This document shows positions 21,687-33,440 of a stretch of 64,000 nt of DNA, piece by piece. Position numbers and translations under genes: made by a program. Source of the DNA: Petrolisthes cinctipes (lineage: Eukaryota; Arthropoda; Malacostraca; Decapoda; Porcellanidae); assembly GCA_033782935.1 (NCBI GenBank), contig JAWQEG010001384.1, positions 126,501 to 190,500 on the forward strand. The letters run 5' to 3'. Every line of letters begins with the position of its first letter. The stretch's first letter is position 1. The notes below the pieces were generated by a model. It did no database searches, was not told the origin of the DNA, and saw only the letters and a program-made list of their open reading frames with translations.

Positions 21687-24600
21687 TGATTGCCGGCTGG
21701 ATGTCATCTCCTGGAATGTATGTGGTATCACCAGTTATGCTAAGCTCACTCAACTCAAGGCCTATGTTTTTCGTCATCTCCACTGATCCTGACATGACCT
21801 TTCAGCTATTTGAGGTTCTACCTGGAAATGGAGTACTCCAATTATGTAATGTCTATTCTGCCCCAGCTAGACTCACTCTTGAGGCTCTTCTTTCTCCAAC
21901 AGTGCGTGGTATGGTGTATATGGGAGATTTTAATGCTCGGCATTCTGATTTGAGTGATGGTACTGGCTCTATTAATCGTAATGGTGTTCGTCTCCTTTCA
22001 TACATCCGTAAGCATCATCTGACACACTGGGACACTGGCGGTGCCACTCATTGCCGGGGAGGTACTCTGGATTACATCCTCTCGTCTGGCCTGATAGCAT
22101 CTCAGGTCCAGTGCTTCTCCGTGCCAGACTTATTCTCTGATCACATTGCTCTTCGCTTTCATTATTCTCTAACTGCTGGGTCAGGTGCTTCAGCCACTCG
22201 TTTGCGTATTGCTGTGCCCCCTAAATATTGCCTGACTTAAATCTTATTTATGGCCCATGTATTCCCTACATTTGACATATCATCAGCTGAACAGTTGTAC
22301 TCTGATCTTGTATCTGCTACTCATGACTTTTATAGACTATACGTCTAACGGGCACACCTCCAGCATCGCCATACTGCCCACTCCTGGACGCTGGATGCAC
22401 GTATACAGGAGGCAAAGGAGGAGGCTGAACGTGATGGCCTATTGTTTCAAGCCAACCCAACCCCTGACCTACTCCATCGTTACCAGATGTCTAGGAACGC
22501 TTTAGTTGCCCTGCAGGATTGTGCTCACACTGAGTCTTGGCAGCGGTTCACGGACAGCATCAACCAGCAAACAAGTGTGGCTTCTATGTGGCACCTCATC
22601 CGTCGGGTTGTTAAAAAGACACCGGCCACTGCTCGTCATCACACTCCTGCCAACTATGCCAAACAACTTGTCGATGCCTGGTCAGAACAATCTACCCCAG
22701 CTAGTCTACCCATCCACATACAAGATGCACTAGCTTGCCGTGCTGCTGTCCATCGGCTACGTCTAATGTCTGCTCTGTTACAAGATGATGATGATGATGC
22801 AGAGGAGATAACTGAGGAGGAGTTGCGCCGTGCTCTCATTCGGGGTAGAGCTTCTTCCTCTGGTGATGATGGTATTACTTATGCTGTGCTGCGCCTACTT
22901 CAACAAGTTCCTGGGAACCCTCTACTTCGACTGTACAATCTTAGTCTTCGTGACGGTTGTGTACCACGAGCCTGGACCAGCAGCACAATAATACCCATCC
23001 CTAAGCCCGGCACTGCGAAGTTCAGGCCTATTTCCCTTACTTCCTGTTTCTGTAAGGTTATGGAGAGAATCTTACTCAATCGTCTCATGTACAGACTGCA
23101 GGATTGCCTTTCTCCATGGCTGTTTGGTTTCTTTCCCCAGCGGAGCCCACATCACTGCCTAGTCGACCTGTACTCTCGCCTTTCCAGGGACAGTGTGGTG
23201 GCCTTCATTGACCTTCGAAGTGCCTTCGATGTTGCTAATAGAGACATCATTTTGGATCAACTGGTTGACTTTGGGATAAAGGGTAATCTACTACGGTGGA
23301 TTCGGGGCTACCTGAGTAACAGGACCTCCCGTGTGTTTTTCAGTGGTGCACTCAGTCCTTTGCGCAGTTTTCATCTTGGTACGCCTCAAGGTGGTGTTCT
23401 CAGCCCATTGTTATTTAATATTCTGATGCATCGGTTGCTCACTTCTCTCCCTGATATTCCTGGAACTACAATTACGTGCTATGCTGATGATATCTGTGTT
23501 CATTCTACCTCACCAAGGGATCTCCAGCGGTTTCTTGACTCCTTCTCTGTGGCCTCCTCTCACTGTGGCATTATTGTCTTCCCAGATAAGAGCAGAATAT
23601 TCACCTGCCGCCTTCCTCAAGCTCAGCCAGTGTTCACCATTGGAAGGACTGTCATTCCCATGTGTTCCCAGTACTGCTACCTGGGTGCGCCAGTCAATAT
23701 TTGGCCGATTGTCCCTGCCAGACCTCAAGACCATCCCATTGTCCAGGACTTATTGGGTCGTCTCCAGCGCCGACTTACACCACTTCAATTGCTATCTAAC
23801 AACTCCTCGGGCATCTCCATCCCAGTAGCCAGGACCATCTATATTGCTTTTATCCGTTCAGTTGTTGATTACCTTTCCCCTGCTTTGATTCAACTTCCTA
23901 GGGCTACTCTGGAAACTTTAGAAAAAATTCAAAATAGAGCAATGAGAATAATTCTCGGTTGTCCATTGTCGACCAGGATAGTGAACATGCAGCGTGAGTT
24001 GCGTCATTCCCCGTTAGTGGAGAGAATTTATTCTAATGTTACTTGCTTCACTGTTAAGTGCCTCCATTTCCCACATCTTTCACCCTATTACTCTCAGTTA
24101 GTCAGGACTTCTCTTAGACCAAACTACCCGGTCCCTCCCATACTGCCTGCTGGACGTACTCTTATAAGGTCTGTTTCCTCTATGCTCCGTAGTCTTAATA
24201 TAGATATAATGGTGGCCGACGTCCCCCCAGGACCCCCTCCGTGGATGCTACCAACACCTGATGTGAGCTTCACACCTACTTCGAAGTCAGAACTGCCTTC
24301 TCTACAGCGGCAGTTGGCTCTGGAACACATAGAAACAGTGACGTCCTCCATCACAGATCCATACTGCCTCTACACTGATGGCTCATTGCAAGTGGATGGT
24401 GCAGCAGGTTGTGCCGTTTTCTCACCTGACATGGAGTCACCTCCAGGGGGCTGGGTTGGCCGTCGTCTCTGTAACCACTCTAGCTCAACATTGTGTGAAC
24501 TGTATGCCATTCTGGATGCTGTTAGTCTTGTTTGTCAACGTGGAGTGAATGCTGCCATTTTTTGTGACTCCAGACCTGCCTTTCATTCTCTCTCTAGTGT

Positions 24601-24902
24601 TCAGCCCACACACTCGAGGCCTCATGGTTCGGAGGCACAATGTAGTCTCTGCTCGTTTGAGGCTTGGCTACCGTCCACCGTGGCAGGTTGCTGGGATGCA
24701 GGGTGAGCCTCCCTTCACTGAGTGTCGCTTGTGTTGAGCGCCTCGTGCTAACACTGTAGAGCACTATTGCCTGGCCTGCCCCACTGTCCGACACTTGCTG
24801 CCCCTAGGCCTGCCACTTGATGTGGTTTGTCGACACCTGCTGAACCACCAGGTTCTGGAGGAACTTCTGGTACGCCACCCTCGTTTTGGTGGATTTAAAT
24901 AG
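21667..24902 (+). pseudogene. LINE family 2 ORF2 (copy C): endonuclease, RT, RNase H, broken
   Basis: The frame enters across the ORF1 stop without an ATG (DVISWNVCG is the endonuclease start). About 155 bp are deleted at 21779 relative to copy D, removing the LQEAF catalytic region. MGDFNARHSD and SDHIALRFH remain. Stops lie at 22238 and about 22346, then a long frame 22442-24706 holds the RT: FRPISLTSCFCK, FIDLRSAFDVANRD, LGTPQGGVLSPLLF and CYADDICVH, all intact. RNase H begins CLYTDGSLQVDGAAG but loses its second half in a ~310-bp deletion at 24617. Ancestral stop at 24900-24902. Confidence 0.87.
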
Positions 24903-24971
24903 GTCATAATGTAAATATTTGTCTGTATGCTTGTGCTCCATTCTGTTATGTTTTCGTGATGTGTGTGTGTG

Positions 24972-25002
<31 letters not shown>

Positions 25003-25107
25003 GTTGTAGTCATTGTATTAACATGGGTCCCGCCTACCAGTATGTATTGTTGCCTGCCTGTTGATTGACGCTACGGCGCAATTAATTAAAAAAAAAAAAA
25101 AAAAAAA

Positions 25108-28100
25108 TCTTAATACTGTATACAAGAATGATTATAATATTATGTAATGTCATCATAAGCCAAGTTTGCCCAATAATTCGGCTACCTACTTAGTGTATTA
25201 ATTTGCTTGTGGCAAAAGAACAGTGGCCTAAATAGTCAAGGTTGATAAATTTAAAAATATTACAGTACTGGTTATTTGTACATAATATAGTACAGGCACA
25301 ATCATCTCATCCTTAAGAATTGAAATAATCGTCAATCTCTTCCACTAGTCAAAGTTTAGGGAAAATTAAATTCTCCATCCTATTTTTATATCCTGCCTCA
25401 TTATAGGGTGACACAAGAGAGAACCCCTAGTTTCCTCACTTCTTCAATAAGTCATGCTTATTCAACAGAGGTGAAATGAGATTCCCTACACAGGTGGTGT
25501 AAGGCTGAGGTGACCCCACTTCCCACTTTTGCATTTTTCATTGTGGAGGGAAGAAAATTATGATGCAGGGAAGAATATTATGATTGCATAACCAGTCATA
25601 CTGAGGCCATATTTCTGCACAAACAGCATACACACTACGATGAAGGTGTTCTAGCTGTGGAGATGTGCTTAACTAGTATCTTATTTAAGGACTCAGATTT
25701 CGATTTCGAAGGTAAAGATATCTTAGTCAAAGGCAGTGATAGAAGAGGAAGCTCTTCGCTTCATAGGTGGCTATATACTAAAAAAGAAAATTGTAGGAAC
25801 ATATCCATATTTAGGAAATAAGGCCAGCAATTGTGACACTGTTTGCATAAGCAAATCATGAACTGAAATGATTAATAGAGGTAAGCTACGCACTATCTCC
25901 CTTCAGATACATTTTTTTTCTCAGTTGGTTAAAATGAGATAAATGTTTAAAGCAGTGTTCCCCTTCACCAAGGGAAACACTGCTTTAGCTCACTTGCTTC
26001 TACAACAGAACATATGGGAATTTATTTACCCAAAGATATAGTGTTCTGTAAAATATCTGTGTACTTGAGAATGAAACAACTAAACAAAATCATTGACAAA
26101 AAGAAGGAAGAATAATCTTGTAGATATATGAATAGGAATGACAAGCAAAATAAAGTTATGCAGTAACATAGCTGGGTAAAATGGGAGATGTAAAAAATGT
26201 GTTAAAAGTAATTTTCATAGCCATGTAATTTTGTAAATTATACCGTAATTTAATATATGCACTGTATATACAATAAAGTTTGTATTGATATCTTCTATTA
26301 GATTATGAGAGGGTTAAGATATGTAAGCTTGTCTAGAATACTGGTAACATATATTAAGTCATTATACAGCGATGATGTGATTGAGGGAGACATATATTAA
26401 GTAAGAGCTTGGTATGTTACAAGTACGAATGATAATTGAATACTTATTGTAGTGAAACGTGTATTAGGCGAGGGAAAATAATGAGTTAGATTGTCACTGC
26501 ACATTCTCGCGATCAAGGTGTGGTACGGAGCAGCACTCATCATGCCCTCCTCGTACAGTCGCGAGCTGATGGGATGGAGACACGAGCACACTCATCATGG
26601 GCTCGCTTCTACCTGACGAGTTATGGGGGAGTTTGAGAGGAGGGAGAAAGAGCAAGAGAGACCCCAATAACCGTGGCTGTGGGTCTTTCTTTATCTTAAT
26701 TATTTACAGTATGGTTGACTTTGGGTAATGGGACTATTGGAGATGGAGTTCACAATAACAAACCTATGTGTTGAATTTTAGCATGGTCATCATACTTTTA
26801 AGAGTACTCTCATATATAAGTACTCGCGATATCAGAAATGTAATGACATCAGATGGGATGGGTGTTTATAAAATTTGACATATTTAATTAAATTGCTATA
26901 CTCAATGATAAATGTGTTTCAATAATAATTAATATTACTCAAAATTATAAAAACTACAAGTATCCATATTTTCTATGTGAAAAGAATATTCTGTGGAACG
27001 GAATGAGACAGAATCTCTCCTGCAGAATATAGGCACATTTCTGGTGAAATGAGGGTTCGAGTCATGTGAACCGCAGTTCCCTTTACACACACACACACAC
27101 ACACACTAAAGGAGCTTGATCCCACACCTTGTAGCTTTCGCAGGCTTACCAACTTAACACACGGGAAAAAAATAACTTGTTCTACGTTACATATTGTGTA
27201 TTATTGGATTACAAGTAAATTTCTGCCCATAACAAGGAAATCATTAACCTGTAGACATAGTAGAATAAAGCTAGTTACTATTTGTGAAGCCTATGATGAT
27301 CAGTGCTGACAACCTTTGAGTTGACAGCCTCCATGGCAAAGTTAGCGAAACTCAAAAAGTTATTACGCGTCCAATAAAATTTTCTAAATATTGCGTGTAT
27401 TGATCCTTGAAAATAATGGCTACCATCAAGTAACTACAGTGATAACATTAAATTATTATATTGTTGTTGATTACAGAGTCTTACTCACTGCTCGGGCTTT
27501 TTTTTTTTTTTTTGCTGTTGAAGCGAGCCCTACAAATTTATAATGACAAGAATTAAATGCACACAATAATACAAAGGATTAATTCAATAGAAAACTACCA
27601 TCAGCATCTTGCTATTACTTTTAATATTTACTTTATGGTGATACTACTGCACCTTGTATGCCACAATATTTATATTATAAAACTATTAATAGTGACAACA
27701 TTAAGGTAAAAGACAAAATACAAAAATACAAATTTCAGTTCCATTTCTATAAAACATTACATATTGTCTTCCATTATTCTTAGTGTTTATAATGATGTAT
27801 TTAGATGCGGCCTATATATATACGTCTAGTTTTCACCCACAAGACTTAATTATTAATGTTGGCAATCTAGCAAACCAATGCATTTTGAGGGCCAGAACTG
27901 AAACATATTATTCTCACGACAAATAGAATATATGATTGTCACCTTTGATTCGTCCAGGTTGAATAGAAACAGTGGATTTGCGGTAAACTTTAAGTTAAAC
28001 ATTTGGTTATGTAATTATTGATGAATGTTATGTTACGATGGATAACAATGTTTTTATTACTTTAAACTTTTCAGCTAAATATCACACAATCCACAATGGT

Positions 28101-28158
28101 GAGCTTAATGTGGCGAAATAATATCAGTTATATATCCAACTCGTAAACATTTGTCAGT

Positions 28159-28160
<2 letters not shown>
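25108..28160. other. Unassigned AT-rich intergenic DNA
   Basis: Three kb with no long open frame. It contains a poly-T run (27497-27513), a (CA)n run (27088-27107) and a possible transposase scrap at 25728-25860. I see no RNA gene, tandem array or terminal inverted repeat. Confidence 0.5.
25728..25860 (+). pseudogene. Possible DNA-transposase scrap (P-element-like?)
   Basis: A 44-codon frame reads EEEALRFIGGYILKKK followed by TYPYLGNK and ends at TGA. The word ALxFIxGYIxKK...YPxLG recalls the C-terminal region of P-element/THAP-type transposases. The piece is short and nothing around it supports the assignment, so treat it as a hint. Confidence 0.25.

Positions 28161-28252
<92 letters not shown>
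28161..28252. repeat. (AT)n microsatellite, about 45 units
   Basis: Uninterrupted AT alternation abutting the Penelope-like fold-back. The Tyr/Ile-rich frames here are artefacts. Confidence 0.97.
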
Positions 28253-28254
<2 letters not shown>

Positions 28255-28274
28255 CATTAGTATAGCCAGGAAGG

Positions 28275-28666
28275 ATATTTTCTTTGAGGCAAGTGAGGTT
28301 AAAGGAAATGGCAATTTCAGCTTTGGAGAGTTTATTGTTGGTTTTCTCCAATTGTCTGACAATTTTCTTCTGGTATGGGTAGATTTTCTGTAGTAGTTGG
28401 CATAGGTTCGACGACGTTTCGAAGATAACATTCTCCATCTTCAGGTATGGGTAGAGTGACTGTGTAGCGTGATTCTGGGGTATATATAGGGAACTGGTGG
28501 CTCAAGTGACAATATGAGGGCGTGGCAGGGAGGGTTAGGCCAACTACTACAGAAAATCTACCCCTACCAGAAGAAAATTGTCAGATAATTGGGGAAAACC
28601 AACAATAAACTCTCCAAAGCTGAAATTGCCATTTCCTTTAACCTCACTTGCCTCAAAGAAAATATA
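28275..28666. mobile_element. Fold-back made of Penelope-like element fragments
   Basis: Two ~128-bp arms (28275-28402 and 28539-28666) are near-perfect reverse complements around a ~136-bp spacer. Each arm, read toward the flank, encodes KTNNKLSKAEIAISFN and LTCLKENILP, which resembles the N-terminal region of Penelope-like reverse transcriptases. The spacer holds GACGACGTTTCGAAG...CCATCTTCAGG, a motif type common in the terminal repeats of those elements. (AT)n lies outside on both sides. The family call rests on short similarity. Confidence 0.5.
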
Positions 28667-28682
28667 TATATATATATATATA

Positions 28683-28917
28683 CAGTCGCGGTCAATATTA
28701 ATCATCCACTTGTGGGTATCTCAAACAATTTACTGTCTAATGTCTTCACGCTCACATATGATGTTATTGTTTTAAGTAGTGTGTAGCTGCTTGTAGTAAA
28801 TTAAAAGATGGTAGTTAACCTATTTATTGGAAAGCTTATCATCTAAGGAACAGAGGGAAGCTGTCAAACTCTTACGTGAGTTACCCCTATATGGATAATT
28901 ATATTTGACCGCGACTG
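28683..28917. mobile_element. MITE M1 (235 bp), TA-flanked
   Basis: Terminal inverted repeats of about 26 bp: CAGTCGCGGTCAATATTAAT at the left and its imperfect reverse complement, ending TTTGACCGCGACTG, at the right. TA flanks both ends (28681-28682 and 28918-28919), as for Tc1/mariner. Non-coding. A truncated copy lies at 61632-61797. Confidence 0.85.
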
Positions 28918-29011
28918 TATATTACTGGAAAACTGACACATACGGATACATTACACATGTTAATTTAATGTTCTGAAGATTATAATAAGTTCTAGAATGA
29001 AACAGACTAAT

Positions 29012-29656
29012 TAAGAGTATTCTGAATATCGCAAGGCTGCTATCACGTGATGGATACTGCGAGCCTTGATATTTGACAATACGTTTATAAACTGTTAGGA
29101 TACTATAGATACGGGGGATATGGAAGTGTGTATTAATGGTGGCAGCATCTTGACACATGCAATATAAAAGTATTCATATTTGCTTCATTTATTAAGAGCA
29201 TTCTGGTTCATGACTCTAATAGTTATGGTGAAGGTATTTCACAGCGTTTAGTGCTTTATATCAACCAGTGCAATACAATACGAATAAAATTGACATTAAT
29301 GTTACCTCGGTTAGTTTTGTGTTACATCATAATGTTAAAAAGTTAATCTAACCTTTGGTGATGTTATTAATTGATATGAATGTCAATTTATAAATGATTG
29401 ATAGCCAGGTATATTTTCGTAGTTATATTAATATTCCACTCATCTCTCCTCAAGAACCATTTCTCACCTCTCGTGTACAAGCACCACCTTACCCTCCTCA
29501 AACCCCTCTTACTTCCATCAACCCCCCCCCCCCTTCCATACCTGTCCCTCCCACAAGTAATGCTTCGAGCAGAGAGCTCGCTACTAGTGTTTCAGTGTAA
29601 CTATCTCAGCCAGCGTTGACAACGCTGTGTGGACCAGACGGGAGTGAGGCCAGCTG
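29012..29656 (+). repeat. R1 element, copy 3, left TIR missing
   Basis: Follows the interior of the complete R1 element from CGCAAGGCTGCTATCACGTG, and ends with the right terminal repeat (GACGGGAGTGAGGCCAGCTG) next to TA at 29657. The left terminal repeat is absent. A poly-C run at 29521-29533 interrupts it. Confidence 0.8.
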
Positions 29657-29659
29657 TAT

Positions 29660-30359
29660 GAATATCAAGGAGAGGAATATCGTCCACTGCGTCTAAATAA
29701 TATTTAACATAAAACATTTTGGCGATGCGACTCAGTAATAAATGAGCAAGTGCAAATGCTGAGAAATGTTAATGATGATGTTGAATATAGTGTTGCAAAG
29801 GTACGATGACTCCTTTATAGACACACTGTATAATTGAACCATCATACCAGTATATAATGTACCATGTACTGTACTGTAGGCCATCGTCAGTCAACATCAC
29901 GGATATTCTTGCACACGGCTCGGTAAAATCTCAGTTGAACCAATGAAATGGAGAACACGATTTTACCCACCTTATTATATTATTTTATTTATTTACATTT
30001 TTTTGTGGAAGGGGAGTTCATTATTCCCTGTTTTATCTGTTGAAATAAAAGGGCGACAGAGCAATTTACCTGGCCAGTTGTTGTTGGAGACAAAGCGATT
30101 TATAGTGTAGTGCTGGAACGAGATGTGAGGTGAGCCAGACCAGGAACCAGGGCAGAAACACTGACTAACCAACATATATGATAGTGGTTGTCAGATTGAC
30201 GGAGACATGATGAACGCACTGGTTATATATCTACCTTCTTCCAGTCCATCCGTGGGTGTGTTTGGACGATGAGTAGGAGGAGTTAATTTAAGGGAGGAGT
30301 TAGAGAAGGAGGTGGAGTTTGAGAAGAATGATGATGGGGTCCGACGGTTGTTTCTGTTT

Positions 30360-30360
<1 letters not shown>
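29660..30360. other. Unassigned intergenic DNA
   Basis: No coding signal, inverted repeat or tandem repeat found. Confidence 0.4.

Positions 30361-30361
<1 letters not shown>

Positions 30362-30414
<53 letters not shown>
30362..30414. repeat. (AT)n microsatellite
   Basis: About 26 AT units following CTGTTTTG. Confidence 0.97.
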
Positions 30415-30415
<1 letters not shown>

Positions 30416-30859
30416 TGAAATTATACCAATGATCCAACTAGTTATTAATTCACTGCATATATTTTCTCATTATCAATTGTTTGCATAGCTCTTTTAAGTG
30501 CAGTTTTACAAAACATGTACATATGGTTGGCAAATGCTATGTATTCTCACTCTTTACCTATTATTTACTACTTACTGTTATACTGTTATTATTTAGTATT
30601 CATGAAATAAAATATTTATTCTTTAGAATAATTATAATCTTAACCCGTGTACTCTATTCTGTTTATTTCCAATAGTTTCCTAAATTTTAATGCATATTGC
30701 AAATATACAGTATAAAGTACATAATCGATTACATTCTATCATTCATATTTCATTAATTACTGCTTTGCAAAATAATAACTATCTTTCTGTTAATTTTTCC
30801 TTATCTAGTAAATGTAATAATTGATATTTTGTATATTATTGGCTATATATTGTACTGTA

Positions 30860-32683
30860 CACTCTACAAGAGTTCCACCTGGACCACTCCCTCCCTTGGC
30901 TTGGCTAACGTGGCAACAGCGCTTCGCTTGTGTGAGCTCCTGTGCATAAACAAGACAATATTTCGAATCGGCAAAGCTTCATTTTCTGTATTCGGGTCTG
31001 AGAAAGGGGAAGTTGGAGGGGGGAAGACAGACGGCTTGGTGGGTGGAAGGAGGGGTGGTTGTGTAGAGAAGGACATTTATTCATTTTTGTAGACACCTGA
31101 CTACACACTTTGGACACCAAGCATAGTTTACCTCTCTCTCTGCACACACACACACACACACACACACATTATCAGGTTTGGTTTAAAGCCGCGACGTTGC
31201 ATATTATCTGTTGTTATATATGCGTTTATCTAACATTGAAAACTGTGTCAAAATAATATCATTATCACCTTATAATTATTTCAGTTTACGTCTGCCAGTA
31301 AGAATTCATATAAATAAAAAATAAGATCTAGTACAGCAGGGATGTATACAAAATCTCGGTGTAACCACTTATTTACTGTCAATATAACTGTTAGTCGAAT
31401 CTGACTGCGACCACAGATGTTTCATAATTGCGACTTCGATGCCGACTATGCCTCCAACTAAATTAATAATAATAATATTTGTTCATAGATTTACTCATAC
31501 ATATCATTACCTGATTTTTTTTATATGAATTTTACCGACTGAATGCAATTCAAAACTTAAATATCCATTGCTCCAAGTCTCTTAATTTTAGTATATAATA
31601 AGATGAGAGTTTCAGACAAGCTGGTTTTAACATTTAATACTCGTATGAATTATTATTCTTTGGCATGTAAGGTTAAATTAATGAATAAAATTGACTAACA
31701 ATGTTTACAGTGATAACTGAACACACAATCATACTTTTGGGGTTATGACATAAATTATAGGGCACCTCCCTCTTGTTGTCTGTCACTGAACGTCTCATTA
31801 CCAATTAACAAAATATATCACTGTTAGTATAGCTACCGTGTCAATATTACTGAAAAAGCAATAAATATTTTCTTACTGGCAGACATAAACAGAAATAATT
31901 ATGAAGTGATAATTATATTATTTTGACACGGTTTTCAATGTTTGATAAACGCATATATAACAATAGGTAATATGCAACGTCACGGCTTTATACCTAACCT
32001 GATAATGTGTGTGTGTGAGTGAGTATACTGAGAAGCAAGAGATAGAGAGAGAGAAACGAGGTGCTAGAGTGATAGTGTGTGTGTGTGTGTGTGTGTATAC
32101 TGAATAGCATGAAAGAGAGAGATAAACGAGGTACTAGAGCAGGTTGTTTGTTTTGTCTGTAATGAGAGATGGCTGTAATGTTGCATTAGCACATGTAATA
32201 ATAATAAAATAATAATTAACGGTTTATTTACATGGCAGTCAGAGACTGAAAATTTACAGAGGGGAAGATTACATTAATATTAATTCTAAGATCTAAAGGC
32301 TACAACTTGGAGACATACTAATCTAAGTGTTTATTTTTTGCACTAAAGTGGGAACAGCACTCTTGCGATAGCGGTCGGTGCGAGGGGCTCTTATCGGCAC
32401 CAGTTTGTTTTGGTGTCGGGTAGCCCTGGCTGGTGGTAGGAGGTGACGGTGGCGTGTGTTACGTAGCAAGCCTTCTCTGCACCACCACCCCTCCTTCCAC
32501 CCTCCAAGCTGTCTGTCCCTCCCCTCCCCACTCCTCCTTTCTCCGACCCCAATACGGATGATGAAGCTTTGCCGATTCGAAATATTGTCTTGTATATGCA
32601 CAGGAGCTCACTCAAGCTAAGCGCTGTTGCCATGTTAGCCAAACCAAGGGAGGGGGTGGCCCAGGTGGAACTCTTGTAGAGTG
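30860..32683. mobile_element. R5: 1.8-kb nested palindromic element, TA-flanked
   Basis: Outer arms 30860-31078 and 32461-32683 are reverse complements (~85-90%), beginning CACTCTACAAGAGTTCCACC. Inner arms at about 31165-31300 and 31873-32010 are also reverse complements (CATATATAACAATAGGTAAT and related words). TA lies on both sides (30858-30859, 32684-32685). The centre holds (CA)n, (GT)n and (GA)n runs and no transposase. The termini and TA suggest a large Tc1/mariner-type non-autonomous element. A fragment of the inner arm is at 10241-10600. Confidence 0.75.
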
Positions 32684-32685
32684 TA

Positions 32686-33440
32686 CTATTGGCCACAAGT
32701 ATTCGTACCCACCTCTGTTTTACTTCAACCAGAATTCATCTGGTAACACTGACTTGCATGTCCAGATGTATGATATCCTTCTGTTCCCCCTCTTCACTTT
32801 CCCTTCACATGAATAAGGCGATATATATCTGTAGCTATTTATTTACATTGTGGCGATATTCTATAATTAGTGTGCTTCATTCCTTCATTCTGTCAAACTA
32901 TTTACTTTGATGTCGCATTCATTTGTTAAAGATTAAGAGAACTGGTCCCCCTCCATCTTTCTTTCCCTTCTTTAGCTCCCTCTACCTCATCCCTTCTCCC
33001 TCTTTCTCTCTACAGTTCCCTCCCACCTCACTCTTTCTCTCCACTGCCCCCTCTCTTTATCTCCACTGCTCCCTCCCTTCACCCTCTCTCTCTCCACTGC
33101 TCCCTCCCACCCCCTTCTTTCTCTCCACTGCCCCCTCTCTCCCCCCTCTTTCTCTCCACTGCTCCCTCCCACCCCCTCTTTATCTCCCTTGCTCCCTCCA
33201 TCCCCTCTCTACCTAATAACAGGCGCCCTCCATCCTCATCTGTCTCTCTTGTTCCCTTTCTCCATCTCTTCCTCATTCCCTCAACTTATTCTCTAACTCT
33301 CTCTATTTGTCGTTTTCCCTTCCTCTTTCCACTTACTCACACTCTCTTCTCTCCTAATCACTCTCATACTCTAAATGTTTTACTTGAGTTCGAATTTCTT
33401 TCGTATTTATTGCTTTTTTCTATGAGAAGCGTTTCCTAAC
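32686..33440 (+). repeat. R4-like repeat with CT-rich minisatellite core
   Basis: Begins CTATTGGCCACAAGTATTCG and shares the TA dinucleotide with the right end of R5. After ~130 bp of R4-like sequence it runs into a degenerate array of CTCTCCACTGCTCCCTCCC units (32990-33200) and ends like the copy at 18171-18854 (GAGTTCGAATTT...GCGTTTCC). Confidence 0.65.

Larger units (their letters stand above)
19935..25107 (+). mobile_element. I-group LINE, family 2, copy C
   Basis: TG-rich 5' UTR (19960-20207), ORF1, overlapping ORF2 with endonuclease, RT and RNase H, a 3' UTR with a (GT)n run (24961-25000) and a poly-A tail at 25088-25107. A second copy, D, lies at 45961-51430. Sequence and the poly-A tail distinguish it from family 1. 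The exact 5' boundary is uncertain, and I find no target-site duplication. Confidence 0.88.

Noticed and set aside
28151..28438. Tyr/Ile-rich open frames on both strands
   Set aside because: They are translations of the (AT)n tract. Only the part beyond 28275 carries meaningful (Penelope-like) peptide.
30829..31092. Frame spanning the left arm of the palindrome
   Set aside because: The same peptide arises inverted in the right arm and runs into a Gly/Lys-rich repeat; it looks like non-coding element sequence.
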